From the NCBI GenBank assembly GCA_000727475.1, contig KL647294.1, positions 391,758 to 455,757 on the forward strand: DNA of 64,000 nucleotides, in the 5' to 3' direction. Below the pieces are notes generated by a model. It did not search any database. It worked only from the letters and a program-made list of their open reading frames with translations, and was not told where the DNA came from. A program made the position numbers and the translations under genes. This stretch comes from Sarcocystis neurona. Its lineage: Eukaryota > Apicomplexa > Conoidasida > Eucoccidiorida > Sarcocystidae. Below, piece by piece: positions 23,754 through 35,701 of this stretch (position 1 is its first letter; the number at the start of each line of letters is the position of its first letter).

Positions 23754-26700
23754 ATGGAGGTGGCACAGATGACGCAGACGTCGTTCGTTAGCCGCGACGC
23801 TGCAGCAGGACGGCCACAACAACCCCCGTTGCACCTGCAGCTCCAGCAGCAACACACACATCGACGGCCGCTGAAGCAGCAGCAACAGCAGCGGCACCAG
23901 CTACAGGAGCCGCAGCAACCGGCAGAAGAGCAGCGTGGGAGACGACGTGGGGGGCGGAGGGGCGCGTTCCTGGCAGGACAAAGCAACAAGCCAAGAGAGG
24001 CAAAGCAGCTACAACGCGTGCCGAGGAGGATGCTGCAACAGCAGCAGCCGCACCAGCAGCATTCGTTGTTTGTCTGCTGTTGTAAGAAGCACAGAAGTAG
24101 TCCGGCCTGCTGCAAGGATTCACACCGCGACGGCTCGGACTGCAGCAGCATCTACGCGGGCAGCGTGGACAGGCCGCGCAGCCGCGGATGCAGCACCAGC
24201 AGCGTCGCAAAGCAGAGCAGAAGCTCTAGTCGCAGTTGCAGTACCAGCCGCTTGAGCAGCAGGAGCAGCACCAGCCCCAGAAACGACGGCAACAGCAGCC
24301 CTCGCCGGAGCGGGAGGGGCGGCAGCAGGAGGGGCAGTCGGAACAGCAACAGCGCTGGCAACTGCGAGAGAGATAGGAACAGCAGCAGCGGCAGGAGAGC
24401 AGCCGCAGACGACCTGACAGGATGTGCTGTAGCTTGTGAAGGATCCGACGCTTGGACGGGTTGCTGCCGTTGCTGCCAAACGCCTGCTGCGGCAGCTGCG
24501 TGGGCTGCGTCCCCTAGGACGCGCTCTCGAGTGCGGCAGTGGCTGCAGCAGCGGCAGAAAACGCAGCAGCAGCACCCACCCGAGGAACAGCTGCAGCTGC
24601 ACCAGCCGAACACCGACCGATTGAAGCGGCTTCACGGGGCTGCACGTGAACGTCGGCAGCAGCAGCAGGAGGACGAACAGCCGCAGCAGCGGCAGGAGAG
24701 GCAGGGACAAACCGAGCAACAGGATGGAGAAGTACAGACCCAGCAGCACGCCTGGCGCAGGAATATTGGACTGACAGACCCTCCTGCGTTTCTGCTTCCG
24801 GAGGTGGCATGTGGCGCGTCCTCAGCTTCTCCTATTCGATTGCCGCGTGCGCGTTCTGGAGTGTACAGACACCCCACAGCTGCAAAGCAAGCGGCTGCGT
24901 CGTCCCCCGGCAGCTCGAGATGTAGTTCTCCGGCTGCTGCTGCCAGTGAGACGGCGGCTGCGGCTGCGGCTCGGCAGGCTGCTGGAGCAGCAGAGGCGCA
25001 GCCGGTTGGTGAGACTGCTGCTTCGCTGTCGGACGGCTGCAGCACCGCCCTCAGCGGAAGCAGAGACGACACTGACGGCTGCCGCACGAGCAGCAGCGCA
25101 GACAGAAGCAGGAGCAACAGCACCACCGTGGACGCTGCTGACTTGCCGGCTTCATGTAGAGCAGGGACATCTTCCAGCAGCAGCAGATTTGTGGGCGACA
25201 TCATCAGCAGCAACGTGCTTGGCAGCCAAAAGGGCAGTGGAAGCCAGAGCGTTCTCCGGCAGAGCAGCAACAGTAGCGGAAGCAACTGCGCCGAAGAGAC
25301 TCGTCTGCCGATTTGTCACAGCAGCACCCACCTGAGTAGGATAAGCAGCAGGCGAACTTGTAGCAGCAACAGCGTTTTCCACAGCTGCAACATGGGCAGC
25401 AGCCGAACCGCCACTAGCAGCACCAGGAGCGTCAGCGGGCTCGCCAGCAGCAGCAACAGCAGAGCGCAGGACAGCGACGGTGGAAACCGAAGTTTTGCTG
25501 CCGCTGCAGCGGAAGGGAGAGAAGGAGGACAAGAAGAAGCGTATGGGAGCTGCAGCTGCAGGACTGCAGCGAGACAGGGAGAGTGCTGGAATAGTAAGCC
25601 CAGCAGCAGCACATGGGGAAAGCGAGCGGAGGTGCTGGCAGCGAGGGGAATTGTAAGGTGGGGAATACTGCTAACGCTTCTTTGTTTTTTTTTCTGTTTT
25701 GAAAGGCTGGTTCCGCCTTCTGCGTCCCCCAGGGGGCTGCAGCACGGGCAGCAGGCGAGCAGCAGTGTGGTGCTGCTGTCGTCGATTGCAGTCGCAGCAA
25801 CGCCACGGGGTATGGCCGGGATGGCGCCGCAGCAGCAACTTAAAGTAGGGCCGGCGCAGGTGCTGCTGCCTGCTCGGAGCAGCAAGAAAGCAGCAATCGC
25901 AGCAGCAGAAGACAGCAGCAGCAGCCCCGAAGACCGCGCGGCAGCCACACTGTCGCTGCCGGTGCGGACATTGCTGCGGGTCGAAACGAGCAGCAGCAGT
26001 GAAGAAGCGCTTCTCGACGCGTGTTTTACTTGGTCTGTGCAACATCCGGAGCTGCTTTCTCTGTTAGACTCTGGCTGCCTACCGTCCCAGTCCGCCGCAG
26101 CATGTGCCTTGGCTCCTGCTGCTGCTGCAGCAACACGAGGAGGCGGAGGAGGAAGGAGAGACGGAGGACCGATGATTGCTCGGAGTGTGGGCGGAGCAGG
26201 AGGAATGTTGAAGCATGGTTGCGTCTCTACGGTGTTGGTGGAAGCTGCTGCGAGCGCGTCGTCTGCTGCTGCGCCGCTTCTGCTGACACCGCGCATGCGC
26301 TCGTGGATTTTTGTTTCGAGCAGCCCTGCGCCGGCGAGGAAGGAGGCGGGGTCGCGACCTGCTGCCGCGGCTCCTGTGGGGTCTGGGGGGTCCTTCTGGC
26401 CGCAGCAGCAGCCACCTTACCGAGGCGACCAGACACAGCAGACGTTGCGCGTGCAGGCGGTCGTGGCGCCTATTGTGAGGCTGAGCTTCCGCACGAGAGA
26501 TCGACGGCTAGCCGTCGGCCAGCTGGCTGACGTCGGCGTGGAAGCATACGACGCGGAGGACAACGTATTTACCTCCCTAGAAGGGCTGCTGTTCGTGTGG
26601 CGGATCGAAGAAGGAGAGCAGCAGGTGCTGCAGCCGGAGGAAATTACGAGTGACGTTGCCGCTGCCACTCCCACGCGGCGGCTGCTGGAGCGCAGAGTCC

Positions 26701-28880
26701 GCACGTTTGAAAAGAAGAGACAGCAGCAGAAGCAGCGGCAGCAGCAGCGAAGCAGTTGGACCGCGCGCAGCCCCTCCGACGACGCCGAGGCGAATGCTGC
26801 CGCTGCTGCCGCCGCAAGTCACGACCACCGAGCAGCCGGCAAGGGAGAAGCAGGAGGAGAAGAAGACCCAGGAGGAGCAGACAGCGGAGAGACAGAAGCG
26901 ATCGCAGAGGAAGACGAAGAAGAACGGAGAAGAGGGCGGGCGGAGAAGCAAGAAGAGGGCGAGAGGAGAAGGACAGGAGCGAAGGTGCTGCTGGGAAGTG
27001 ACGTGCTGCTGGTGAGAGGCGTCCACACAGGGCGAGCGACAGTCGTTGTAGCCTTGGCAGGTCCCGAGGGCAAGGAGGTTGCACCAGCAAGCGTCTCGTT
27101 TACTGTCCATGAGCTCGTGGTGCTGCTGCCGACGTTTCAGATGCTGCCGCCTGCGGCTGTATACCAGTACGCGTTGCTGCGCCTCACCGATGACTCCACG
27201 CAGCAGCAGCAGCAGCTGCGGCTGCAGCGGCAGTTGCTGCTGCTGCCAGAGGGAGGGGGGGAACCAGAGGAAGAAGAGGAGCAGCAAGCGGACTGGTGTG
27301 ATGGTGAGGAAGTCTTTTCTGCCGCGGAACGACTGGGGGACGCTGCGGCTGACGGCCGTTGCAGAGAGGGATCCCGAGCGGGAGGAGACGGGAAAAGGAG
27401 ACAAGAACGAGAAGGAAGGGCGTTCGGTCTAGCTCGTGCCACCCCGAGTGTCACGAGTGGTGGCGCTGCTGCTGGAGGGGATCGCGCTGCGGTGTACGTA
27501 CACCTGCCGTCGCCCCACTGGGAGTTCTCTGCCTTCGACGCTGCTGTTTATGATGCGTCTTCGAAACTGCTGCTCGCAGGCGCTGCTGCGGGAGGAAGTG
27601 CCACAGCCGCAGCAGCGGATCGCAGAGACGGGCGACAACGCGTCGCAGGTGCTACTGCTGCTGCTGCTGGGGGAAGAGGAGGAGGAGCAGCAGCAGACGG
27701 AGCAGGCGCAGCAGAAACAGGCTTCTCTGCAGCAGCAGAAGCGGGGTCCGCAGCAACCGACGCGTTTGGTGCTGCAGCAACAGGGGATGGTGATTTTGGA
27801 GGAGGAGGAGGAGCAGCGGCAGCAGCAGCCCGTCCCTCGGTGCTCGTCGCTGTAGACAAACGCACGGGGTTGCTGCGAGTGAGCAGCGCGTCAACCGCAG
27901 CAGCACCCGCAGCGCACGCTGCAACAGAAGCAGGAGGACGGGAAGCAACACCACAGAGGGCAGCAACCATAGCAGCAGGAGAACGAGACGCTGCCTCAGA
28001 AACAGTATTAGAAGGTGCTGCTGTTGTTGTTGCGCGGGACGCCAGGACCGGGGACGAGCAGCGGGCTGACGTGCGTGTGCTGCTGCCTGCTGCGCTGCAC
28101 TTGGCGGCTGCAGATGTTGCGCAGGAGCTGGACTGGCAGCCGCTGTGGCAGCAGCTGGTGCAGCAGACGCTTCATGAATACGACGCTCTGTACAGCGACT
28201 CCCCGCAGCAGCAGCAGCAGTCCCCTGCCGTAGCAGCCCGAGGGGACGACACGACAGCAGCAGCAGGTACCGACCGTGCGACAGCCGAAAAGGAGGTGCT
28301 GTTCGAGCAGCTGCTGCTGCAGCGTTTGAACAGCCAGCTGTGGGATGTCACTGCGTTGCACAACAACAGCCCGCAGCCGACGCAGCAGCTGCTGCTACGA
28401 AGCCTAAGTGACGAAGCAGCAGCTGCCGCAGCAGCAGCAGGACGAGGGGGCGGGAAAGGAGGTGGAGCAGCAGCGCCCATGTGGAGAGAGGAAGGCAGAG
28501 GAGGAGAGGCACCGGCAGACCCAATGCCCGTGCCTCACGGAGCTGGTCCACGAACAGCAGGAGCAGCAGCAGCACACATGCATTATCTAGTGAGGGGACG
28601 TGTGTACCTGTGGCGGGTGGATCTTATGGCCGCGGGGACTCCCCGTGCGCTCCTGTTGCAACAAGACGCGGCAGGAAGGAGGTCGAGGAGAGAAAAAAAA
28701 ACGCACGAGCAGCAGCAGGAAGAGGAGGAAGATGAGGCGAGACCGCTTGTACGTATGACGACTCCTCGTAATGCGGCTTTCCATTGGAGCTGCAGCAGCA
28801 GCAGCCCAGACGGAGCGACAGCAGCAGCAGCAGACCCCTTCGGTGCCTGCGGACTGGAGCGCAGAGGTCTCGGTCAACAG
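23754..28880 (+). CDS. gp210 (NUP210-like) nuclear pore membrane protein, exon 1
   Basis: gp210 is a type I membrane glycoprotein that lines the nuclear envelope lumen around the pore. From about 25800 this frame matches its N-terminal lumenal domain in order: LKVGPAQVLLPARS, LDACFTWSVQHPELLSLLD (cf. GCYRWLSTRPEVASIEP), LRVQAVVAPIVRLSF, VEAYDAEDNVFTSLEGLLF (cf. IQALDSEGNTFSTLAGLVF), VLLVRGVHTGRATVVVAL and YLVRGRVYLWRVDLMA. Ala/Gln/Ser/Gly tracts separate the blocks. The donor is CAG|GTAAGG (phase 0). The ATG at 23754 is the first in an uninterrupted frame, but the first ~650 codons are pure CAG-type low complexity and have no family match. The start may therefore be later, via an intron at 25653-25705 or an upstream signal-peptide exon. 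Confidence 0.7.
25653..25705 (+). other. Candidate 53-nt intron, or coding hydrophobic segment
   Basis: The stretch has GTAAGG at its 5' end, a CTAAC branch-like site, a long T tract and AAAG at its 3' end. If spliced, the upstream frame becomes the one with an ATG at 25543 (MGAAAAGLQRDRES). If not spliced, it encodes WGILLTLLCFFFCFE, a hydrophobic helix placed where gp210 should have its signal sequence. All other introns of this gene are 181 nt or longer, which argues against a 53-nt intron. Confidence 0.4.
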
Positions 28881-30288
28881 GTAAGGCGCGCGCGCTTGGA
28901 CAGCTGCGAGAGCAGCAGCAGTAGCAGCACCTTGGTGAGCGCGACAGAGAAGGGGAGAAAGGCAGCGTGTGCAGCAGCACAGGCCGCAGCAGGGCCGCTG
29001 CCAGGCTCACGGCAGAACATGTGCTGCTGCAGCAGCAGTACCAGGAGCCGGTGAGAACACGGGACCCGCAGCAGCAAGGAGGAGTTAAGAAATGCAGCAA
29101 CGGCAGCAGCAGGGACAGCAGCAGTCAGAACACCGGATATTCAAGCAGCAGCAGCTGACGCAGTCAAACAGGAGCAGTCGTAGCAGCAGCAGCAACATCG
29201 GCGGACGCAGCACCTCGTGTGCGTCGCAGGCGAAGCAGGGGGTGCGGCAGCTGCAGAACGAGCAGCAGCGATGACAGAGCGTCCGCTGCTGTGCAGCAGC
29301 GGCAACAACTTTGGGGCTTGTAGCTGCAGCAGAATTGTGGCAGCGAGTGCTCCGACTAGGAAAAGGTTTCTGCAGCCTTCTTCTTTCTTGTCGAAGCTGC
29401 CGCGTCGACTTTTTCTTCTGACTTTGTACAGTTGCCGACTAGGTGTACAGCCCGGTCCCAGCGCGAGAGACATGCAACGTGTTGTATTCCGACGTTCTTC
29501 TCATTCTCGAGTTCCCCTTCTGGAGAGCTGCGTCGATCTATTTCTTTCCTGCACCGGCTGCTGGTGCCGCTGCGTCGTCGCCCATGCGGGGAGTGCTGCG
29601 AATGTATAACGTGCTGGTGCGGCTGCTTCCGGTGGTGTGGTGCTCCTGCTGCTGCTGCGTTTTTCCGTCAGAAGCTGCTCTGTGTCTGTGCTTCCGCGCT
29701 GCTGCGTCCCTTTCGTGCGCACCTGCTGCTGGGCTGCTGCGCATCCGTTGCTTGTGCTGCGGAAATGCTCCTGCTGCGTCGGCAACTGGCGTGAGTGCTG
29801 CCGCGGCTGCTCCTTCCTGCCCTGCTGCTGCATCTTTGGGCTACTGCTGCCGTTGCTGCAAACTGGAGTGCTGCTGCGGTTGCCATCGCTGGCACCTGCG
29901 CTGCTGCTGCTGCTGCTGAAACTTCTCCGCTGGTGTTGCTGCGGCTTTGTATATGCCGCTGCTTCTGCCGTGTTGCTGGGCGTATGTACGTAGCCGCTGC
30001 TGGTGCGTCTCATGGCGCTGCTGCTGTTGTGTGTTGTGCCAGTGCTGCTCGGTTGCGGGCTGCTGCAGACGCTGCGGTGTTTCTGCTGGTGCACGTGAGT
30101 CTTGCTGCTTCTACTGCTAACTGCGCTCGTGCCACTGGTCTCGCTGACGTCACCGCTGTTCTCGCTGCTGCTGCAGCCTCCAGACTCCTGCTGCTGCTCC
30201 TGGTGCACCAGCATCGTGGTCTGCAGGTGACGCTGTTGTACTCTGCGATTGCTTCGCTGTGCCCGGAATGCTGCTGTCGCTTCCACAG
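28881..30288 (+). repeat. gp210 intron 1, CTG/TGC-rich in its 3' half
   Basis: The intron runs from GTAAGG to the acceptor TTCCACAG. The first ~400 nt are CAG-rich. From about 29550 to 30285 the sense strand is CTG/TGC/GCT-rich up to the acceptor. The Cys/Leu-rich plus-strand ORFs and the Gln/Arg-rich minus-strand ORFs here have no gp210-like content. Confidence 0.55.
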
Positions 30289-30667
30289 CCCGTCATTTTT
30301 CTGCGTGCGAAGCGTCGAGGAGGCGGTCGTCTCACAGCGAGTCTTCTGCATATCGGATCTCCGAGCAGCGGTGACAGCAGCGACAGCAGCAGTGACGGCA
30401 GTACAGCAGTGGCACGCGCATTCTACTGGAAGCCTGCTGCTCCTTTGGCTGCTTCACTTCGCATCCAAGTCGTCGATCCTGTGGCGTTGCTGTTTTTCCC
30501 CGGCCCTCCTGCGGCTGCTGCGACAGGCGTTCTGCCGTTGCTGCAGCAGCAGCAGCAAGCACAGGAGGCGGACAGCGACGAGCAGCGGCAGCACGTGTGG
30601 ATGCCGGAGAAGCCGCTGCTGCTGCCGCCATTCCATTCCTTCGTGCTCGAACCTTGGGGGGGTTCAG
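30289..30667 (+). CDS. gp210 exon 2
   Basis: The acceptor TTCCACAG gives phase 0, agreeing with exon 1. The peptide IFLRAKRRGGGRLTASLLHI parallels the family block [20 protein letters not shown]. It is followed by LRIQVVDPVALLFFPGPP (a strand-rich Ig-like edge) and ends in LEPWGGSG at TTCAG|GTAAGC in phase 1. A GGSG turn followed by an aromatic or hydroxyl-rich strand is characteristic of gp210; the strand itself is supplied by the next exon. A Gln/Asp/Glu insert separates the two halves. Confidence 0.65.
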
Positions 30668-31136
30668 GTAAGCACACGGCCCCTTTCGTAGCACCCCACA
30701 ATAGCAGTGGTCCAAGCAGCAGTATAGCACCGCAGCAGCAGTAGCCGCAGCAGGAGCAGTAGCAGCAGCCCGAAAAGTTAGCAGCAGCAGCGGTAACAAC
30801 ACCCTGTACAGGAGGAGCGGCGCGAGAGCAGCAGCAGCGAGAGAACAGCCTCTATACGGGAAAGGGGATGCAAGAGATACGCAGCAGCACCGGCAGCAAG
30901 CCAGAGACCCGCTGCGACAAGAGGAGGAAGAGGAGGATGCAGCCCAGCAGCAGCAGCAGCGGTCCATCGGTTTTTGGGACGTGGGGTGGGGGTGAACTGC
31001 GTTTGCGGCAGCTGTGCCGACGGTGTGACAACTCGACTCATGGGAGGCTGGGGAGAGGGAGGGCGTCGGAGGGTTGTATTGCGGGGTGTCTGTACACCGG
31101 AAACTCGTGTGAGGCGCTGCTGCTGCTGCTCTGCAG
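30668..31136 (+). other. gp210 intron 2
   Basis: This 469-nt intron opens with GTAAGC. It holds CAG repeats near 30700-30970, unique sequence, then CTGCTGCTGCTCTGCAG at the acceptor. One copy of the GGTGTNTGTACACC palindrome lies at 31085-31098. Confidence 0.6.
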
Positions 31137-31673
31137 GCGTCTATACGTTGACAACGACGGACACGCACCTGGTCCGAATCGTCGCGCTGCCCCCTGCAAG
31201 AGAGGCGCCGGCCTTGTCTTCTTCTTCGCTGCTGCGTCCGCTGCAGCAGCAGCTACAGGAGGAAAATGTGGCGTTTCTTCGGCAGCGGCAGGAGCGGGGG
31301 GCGGGGACGACGAGACGGAGACAGCGCGTGCTGCTGCAGCCGCGGCAGCGCTTCCGCATCGAGACGCTGGCGCTGCCGCCCCCCCCCCCCCACCGCTGCT
31401 GCGGCGGCGGGAGGAGGAGGAGGAAGAAGCCCTCGGGTCAGTAGCCCCACGGCAGCAGCAGCCACCATCCGGCTCGCTGATGCGCGGGAGCCAAGCAACG
31501 CGATGGAGCTCACCGTCATTGTCGCTGCTGCTGTTCAAAAGCTTGAAGTGCACGTCAGCAGCTACATGCTGCAGCAACAGCAGCCAGGACGCCCGCTGTT
31601 CCCAGCCACGCACGCCGGAGAAAGAGAAGAAGAAGATGAAGACGAAAAAGAGGAAGGCTCTAAAGAAGCGATT
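31137..31673 (+). CDS. gp210 exon 3, with apparent +1 frameshift at C13
   Basis: Spliced to exon 2 in phase 1 it reads GGSG then VYTLTTTDTHLVRIVAL, parallel to family GGSGNFTWSSSSHLVATV. This frame runs through Gln/Arg low complexity to a stop at 31442-31444. The next conserved block, IRLADAREPSNAMELTVIV (cf. [20 protein letters not shown]), lies in the +1 frame at 31468-31524. The two frames overlap across a run of 13 C (31379-31391); one extra C would explain the shift. A small unrecognised intron is the alternative. The exon ends ATT|GTACGT in phase 0 after an acidic stretch. Confidence 0.55.
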
Positions 31674-31779
31674 GTACGTTCCTGCCATTGTCGTCCTCCG
31701 ACAGTGAAAGACGCACGTCTCTCTTCGTCGTAGACGCGTCTGTGTTTTTTGTGGATAGATGCCGGTTTGTGTGCCGAAG

Positions 31780-31983
31780 GTGGGTATATATCCATAGTGA
31801 TGGTGGAGATAGATATACGGAAGGCGCGTGTGTATTTATATGGATGGCAGAAGTAGATATACGGAGGGTGCACATAGATGCACGTGTGGATGACAGAGAT
31901 AGAGGGAAGGTGCGTGTATCTACACGGATGATAGAGGTATAAAAGAGGTGCGTATATATTTAGGTGGCTGGGATACGAGGAAG

Positions 31984-32014
<31 letters not shown>

Positions 32015-32167
32015 CGTGGACGGTAGAGACATAGGGAAGACGCGTATGTATATATATATATGTGGACGATAGAAATACAGAGAAGGTGTGTATTTATCTG
32101 TGTGGATAGTAGAGATATGGTGAAGCTGCATATATATATATATATGGATGATAGAGATATAGGGGAG

Positions 32168-32198
<31 letters not shown>

Positions 32199-32400
32199 TA
32201 TGTATATATGAGTGACAGAGATATAGGGAAGGGACGAACATATCTATAGGTATACACCTATATAAATATAGAGATGTGTTGTGTACGTGTATATATATAT
32301 ATATATGTATATATGAGTGACAGAGATATAGAGAAGGGGCGCATATATCTATAGGTATACATCTATGTAAATATAGAAATGTGTTGTGTACGTAGTGAAG
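31780..32400. repeat. AT-rich tandem repeat, ~45-bp units, with 104-bp duplication
   Basis: Units of the form GATAGAGATATAGGGAAGGTG plus a TATATA spacer recur through the block. At the end, two near-identical 104-bp copies start at the AGTGACAGAG element at 32211 and 32315, each containing CATATCTATAGGTATACA-like sequence and GATGTGTTGTGTACG. Confidence 0.65.
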
Positions 32401-33639
32401 GAAACAAAGATACAGAGAGAAGTCTGGATGATAGTTTTGTCTCCCTGTATAATATATATATATGTATGTAGTATGGATATGTGTCTGTATGTGACTGCCA
32501 ATACACAGAAGTTTAGATAGTTTTGTCTCCCAATATATATGTATAGTGTAGGTACGTGGCTGTGTGTGACAGACTGCCCATAAATTTATCATTCTCACGC
32601 GGGTGTGTCTACGTGCAAATATGAAGGACCTCATAGTGTTATATACATACATATATACACCGCATGTCCATACACATGCAGCTACAGAGAAAGCTATATA
32701 TATATATATATATATATGCCTCATGGGCGTGGTGAGCCTTATATATACGTATATATATATGTATTGCATCTCTATACACATACAGACAGAGAGGGCTTCA
32801 AACAAATACATATACATATATATATATGTATACAGATCTGGGGGGCCTCACACATATACGTATATGTATGCATGCCACATGTCCCTATACAAAGCAACAG
32901 AGAGAGTTTCATTCGTGTCTATATACATATATCTTTGTATATGTGTATGTGTGTGTGTTTGTTTACGTGCGGGTGTGTGTGTTGGTGGGGGTAGGGAGGT
33001 ATGTGGAGGATGCGATCGGCGGCAGCAGTCGTATGGCGCAAGTCTGCGTTGATATGATCGAATTTCTCTCGACCGGCGTGGGAAAGTCGGTTAGTGTATA
33101 TCTTGGAGAGGGTTGCTGTTGCGCATGCATGCAAGTTTGAGAGGAATGTTTGGCGCGTGAATCACCTCCTCCTTCTCCTTCCCCCTCACGTTTTTTTCTT
33201 CTGTCGCTGCTGTCGACTTCTCTATCCGGGTTGACTGTGCGGAAGTGTCGTCAATACGAGTCAGTCCCCCTTCCTTACCCTTCCCCTCTCTTCTTCCAGT
33301 TTCCTCATCCCCCTCGTCGTCGCGGGAACACGGGTCAATAGTAGTAGCGGGAACAGATAATGTCTTTGCGTATGTGTGTATGATGGATTTGCTCCACCTG
33401 TGTGTGGCTAACGCGTCTCAAGAGCAGTTGAGACGTATACAGCTTAATATCAGTCTAACTGCTGACGTCAACATAAATATTTTTTACGTATGTGACTGGT
33501 CAAACTTCCCGAGGAATAGCCGGAGTGGGTGACGTGTGTGTGTCTCTGTGTGTCTCCGTATGTGACCGTGTCTCTCAACCCTGCCTTTCCGTGGACATAA
33601 TAAGTGTACGGTACAAACGTCGATAAAGCCACACCCCCT

Positions 33640-34830
33640 CCACAGCAATAAAAGAGCGGGCGAGGGAATGGTCGTCGATAGATGAAGAGAGACGCGAAGG
33701 AGGCGGGGACGAGGCAGTGGTGAGTGAGTGGTAGATGAACAGAGCTGCAACGGGGACGAAGAAGTGCTCGTCGATTGGTGAAACGGGATGAAGAGGGGAC
33801 GAAGAAGTGGTTGTTGACGGGGAAGTAGAGAGTCTGGAGGTGAAGCGGGGGCGATTAGAAAATGATGGACAGGGACGGTGAGTAGTTCTGTAGATGAGAG
33901 ATGAATCGCAGGGGCAAGTACGTGAGAGATGGGCGAGTGGAAGACCGGTAGCCGCAAAGATGAATGACGAGTGAACCGGTGACGAGGAGAAGAGAATGTG
34001 TGATTGTGAAGCGGACGAATATAGGGAGATAGATGGGTGAAGCGGGGGAATAGAAGAGGAAGGATGGAACACGGAGGTGAAGCCGGGGCGAGGAAATGAT
34101 GGGCGAGGAAGTGATGGGTATGTAGGTGATGGATAGGCGTGTAGGTGGTCGGGGGGGGAGGAAATGACAGGCGAGTAAACGGTGAGCGAGTCGGTGGATA
34201 GGCGACTAGGAAATATGTGGGGCGAGTAGGACGGAGGAGTAGGTGGTGGATCGGCGAGATAAAGGAGAAGAAAATGGATGGAGAGGGACCGGGGCGAGGT
34301 GAAGAGAACGAGTAGCGGGAGATGAAGCGGCTGAGCAGAAATGATGGGTGGACGAAGCGGGCGAGTAGAAGATGTGGTTGGGCGAATAGAAGATGGATAT
34401 AAAGACGAAGCGGGGGAGCAGAAGAGAATAGTGAACGTGTGTGGAGGGGAGGAGTGGGCGAGGAGAAGGACACGGGGAGTGGACGGAGGTGAAGCGGGGG
34501 CGAGCAGCAGCAAGGTGGGCAGATGGATGACTGTGTGGGGTGTCCGGGTACATGATAGATATACGGGCAAGTGGAGATGAAGCGGGGGCCGGTAGGAAAG
34601 GTGAATAGATGGAGGTGAAGCTAATGATAGGAAATGGGAGAGCCGACGTTGAATGGGCGAGGGGAAGAAGAGAAGAAGGAAGGGCTGTGGGGGGGCGGGG
34701 CCGAGGAAATGGTAGTGGATGTGGGAGTAGAAGAGAAGGTCGTTGAAGGGGGGGAGTAGAGGAGAAGGGATGGATGAACTGGGCGCTTGGGTGGTGGACT
34801 GATGAGTAGGTTGTAGGTAGGGGAAGACGC
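33640..34830. repeat. Purine-rich strand-biased minisatellite
   Basis: The plus strand is G/A-rich. A degenerate unit like GGTGAAGCGGGGGCGAGTAG followed by AAGATGATGG recurs with ~30-40-bp spacing; clear starts are near 33839, 34037, 34075, 34325, 34353, 34409, 34489 and 34577. Because the minus strand is C/T-rich, it carries three overlapping ORFs of 242-331 codons of Ser/Pro/His/Leu, which I take as artefacts. Confidence 0.6.
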
Positions 34831-35701
34831 GTGGAATATTGGCAAAGGATATACCTCGCGTGACTGTAGGTGGTTCGGGTGCAGCAGATGGTGCGCACCG
34901 ATGTGCATGTCGAAAGCCCGTTGCTGGAGAGCATGTTGCGTTAGCAGCAGAGGTATGGATGAATTTATTGATTCGTGTTGAGACGTGGAACGAGGCACGT
35001 TGCGTCTTATGTGGGTGACTGACTGGCTAGAAGCTCCCGGTTTCAGCCAGCATGTGTGCGTTGGCGATGGGGGGTCCCTAGGGGGGCGTGTGGAACGGCT
35101 CGAGCACACTCTGTATATGTGTGTGCGAAGCTGCACGGGTGGATAGTAGTAGATGTGACGGACGGACGACGTATACGGGGTTTAAGTGACTGAGTCGTGA
35201 AAAGTGTCGTTCTTCCCGCTGCAAGGAGAAATGGGGGGAGTAAACGAGGACGTATTTGCAAGGGAAGAGACCCTGCCATGGATGGCTGTCTCGGAGTGGA
35301 GCACTATAGTTGTCTGGCCGGCCTCCTTCGAAGATGAGTGTATCTGAGAAGAAAATTCAGAAGAAACCCCCTTTCAAGTGGAGGAGGTGAATGCGTCAAG
35401 AACGAGGGTGGAGAGTACTTTTGAGAGCGGGGATGAGGATACGGGAGCAGGGATCGGTGAGACGAACAAATGCGTACGCTTCTCCATGAGAGCTGCGCGG
35501 CTGTTCGTCCTTCCGAGAAGCGACAGTGCTGTTTAAAAGTGCGCGTGTATGTGTCTCTGCTCGGGGGGGAAGGAGGAGACGGGGACGTCGACGTCGCGGA
35601 AAGTGGTGGGGGTCGATGTGCGCGCTCTTGCGGGCTCCGGGCCCCCACCTGGTCTCTGCAGATGCGCGTTTCCCTGCGGTTGGTGGTGCGCATGCGCGCA
35701 G

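Larger units (their letters stand above)
31674..35701 (+). repeat. gp210 intron 3 (4.0 kb), three repeat blocks
   Basis: The intron runs from GTACGT to GCGCAG. It contains an AT-rich tandem block (31780-32400), a second AT-rich repeat with CCTCA(C/T)A-type units (about 32620-32980) and unique sequence (33000-33600). The purine-rich minisatellite follows (33640-34830), then unique sequence to 35701. A better pyrimidine tract ends at CTCTGCAG (35661), but that acceptor does not preserve phase with exon 3. Confidence 0.5.

Noticed and set aside
33484..34934. Three minus-strand ORFs of 242-331 codons, Ser/Pro/His-rich
   Set aside because: They are readings of the C/T strand of a tandem purine minisatellite in two or three frames at once; no start context or motif.
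35662..35701. Better pyrimidine-tract acceptor (CTCTGCAG) for gp210 exon 4
   Set aside because: It does not preserve phase with exon 3 as modelled; the next AG at 35701 does. Kept as an alternative if exon 3 ends elsewhere.
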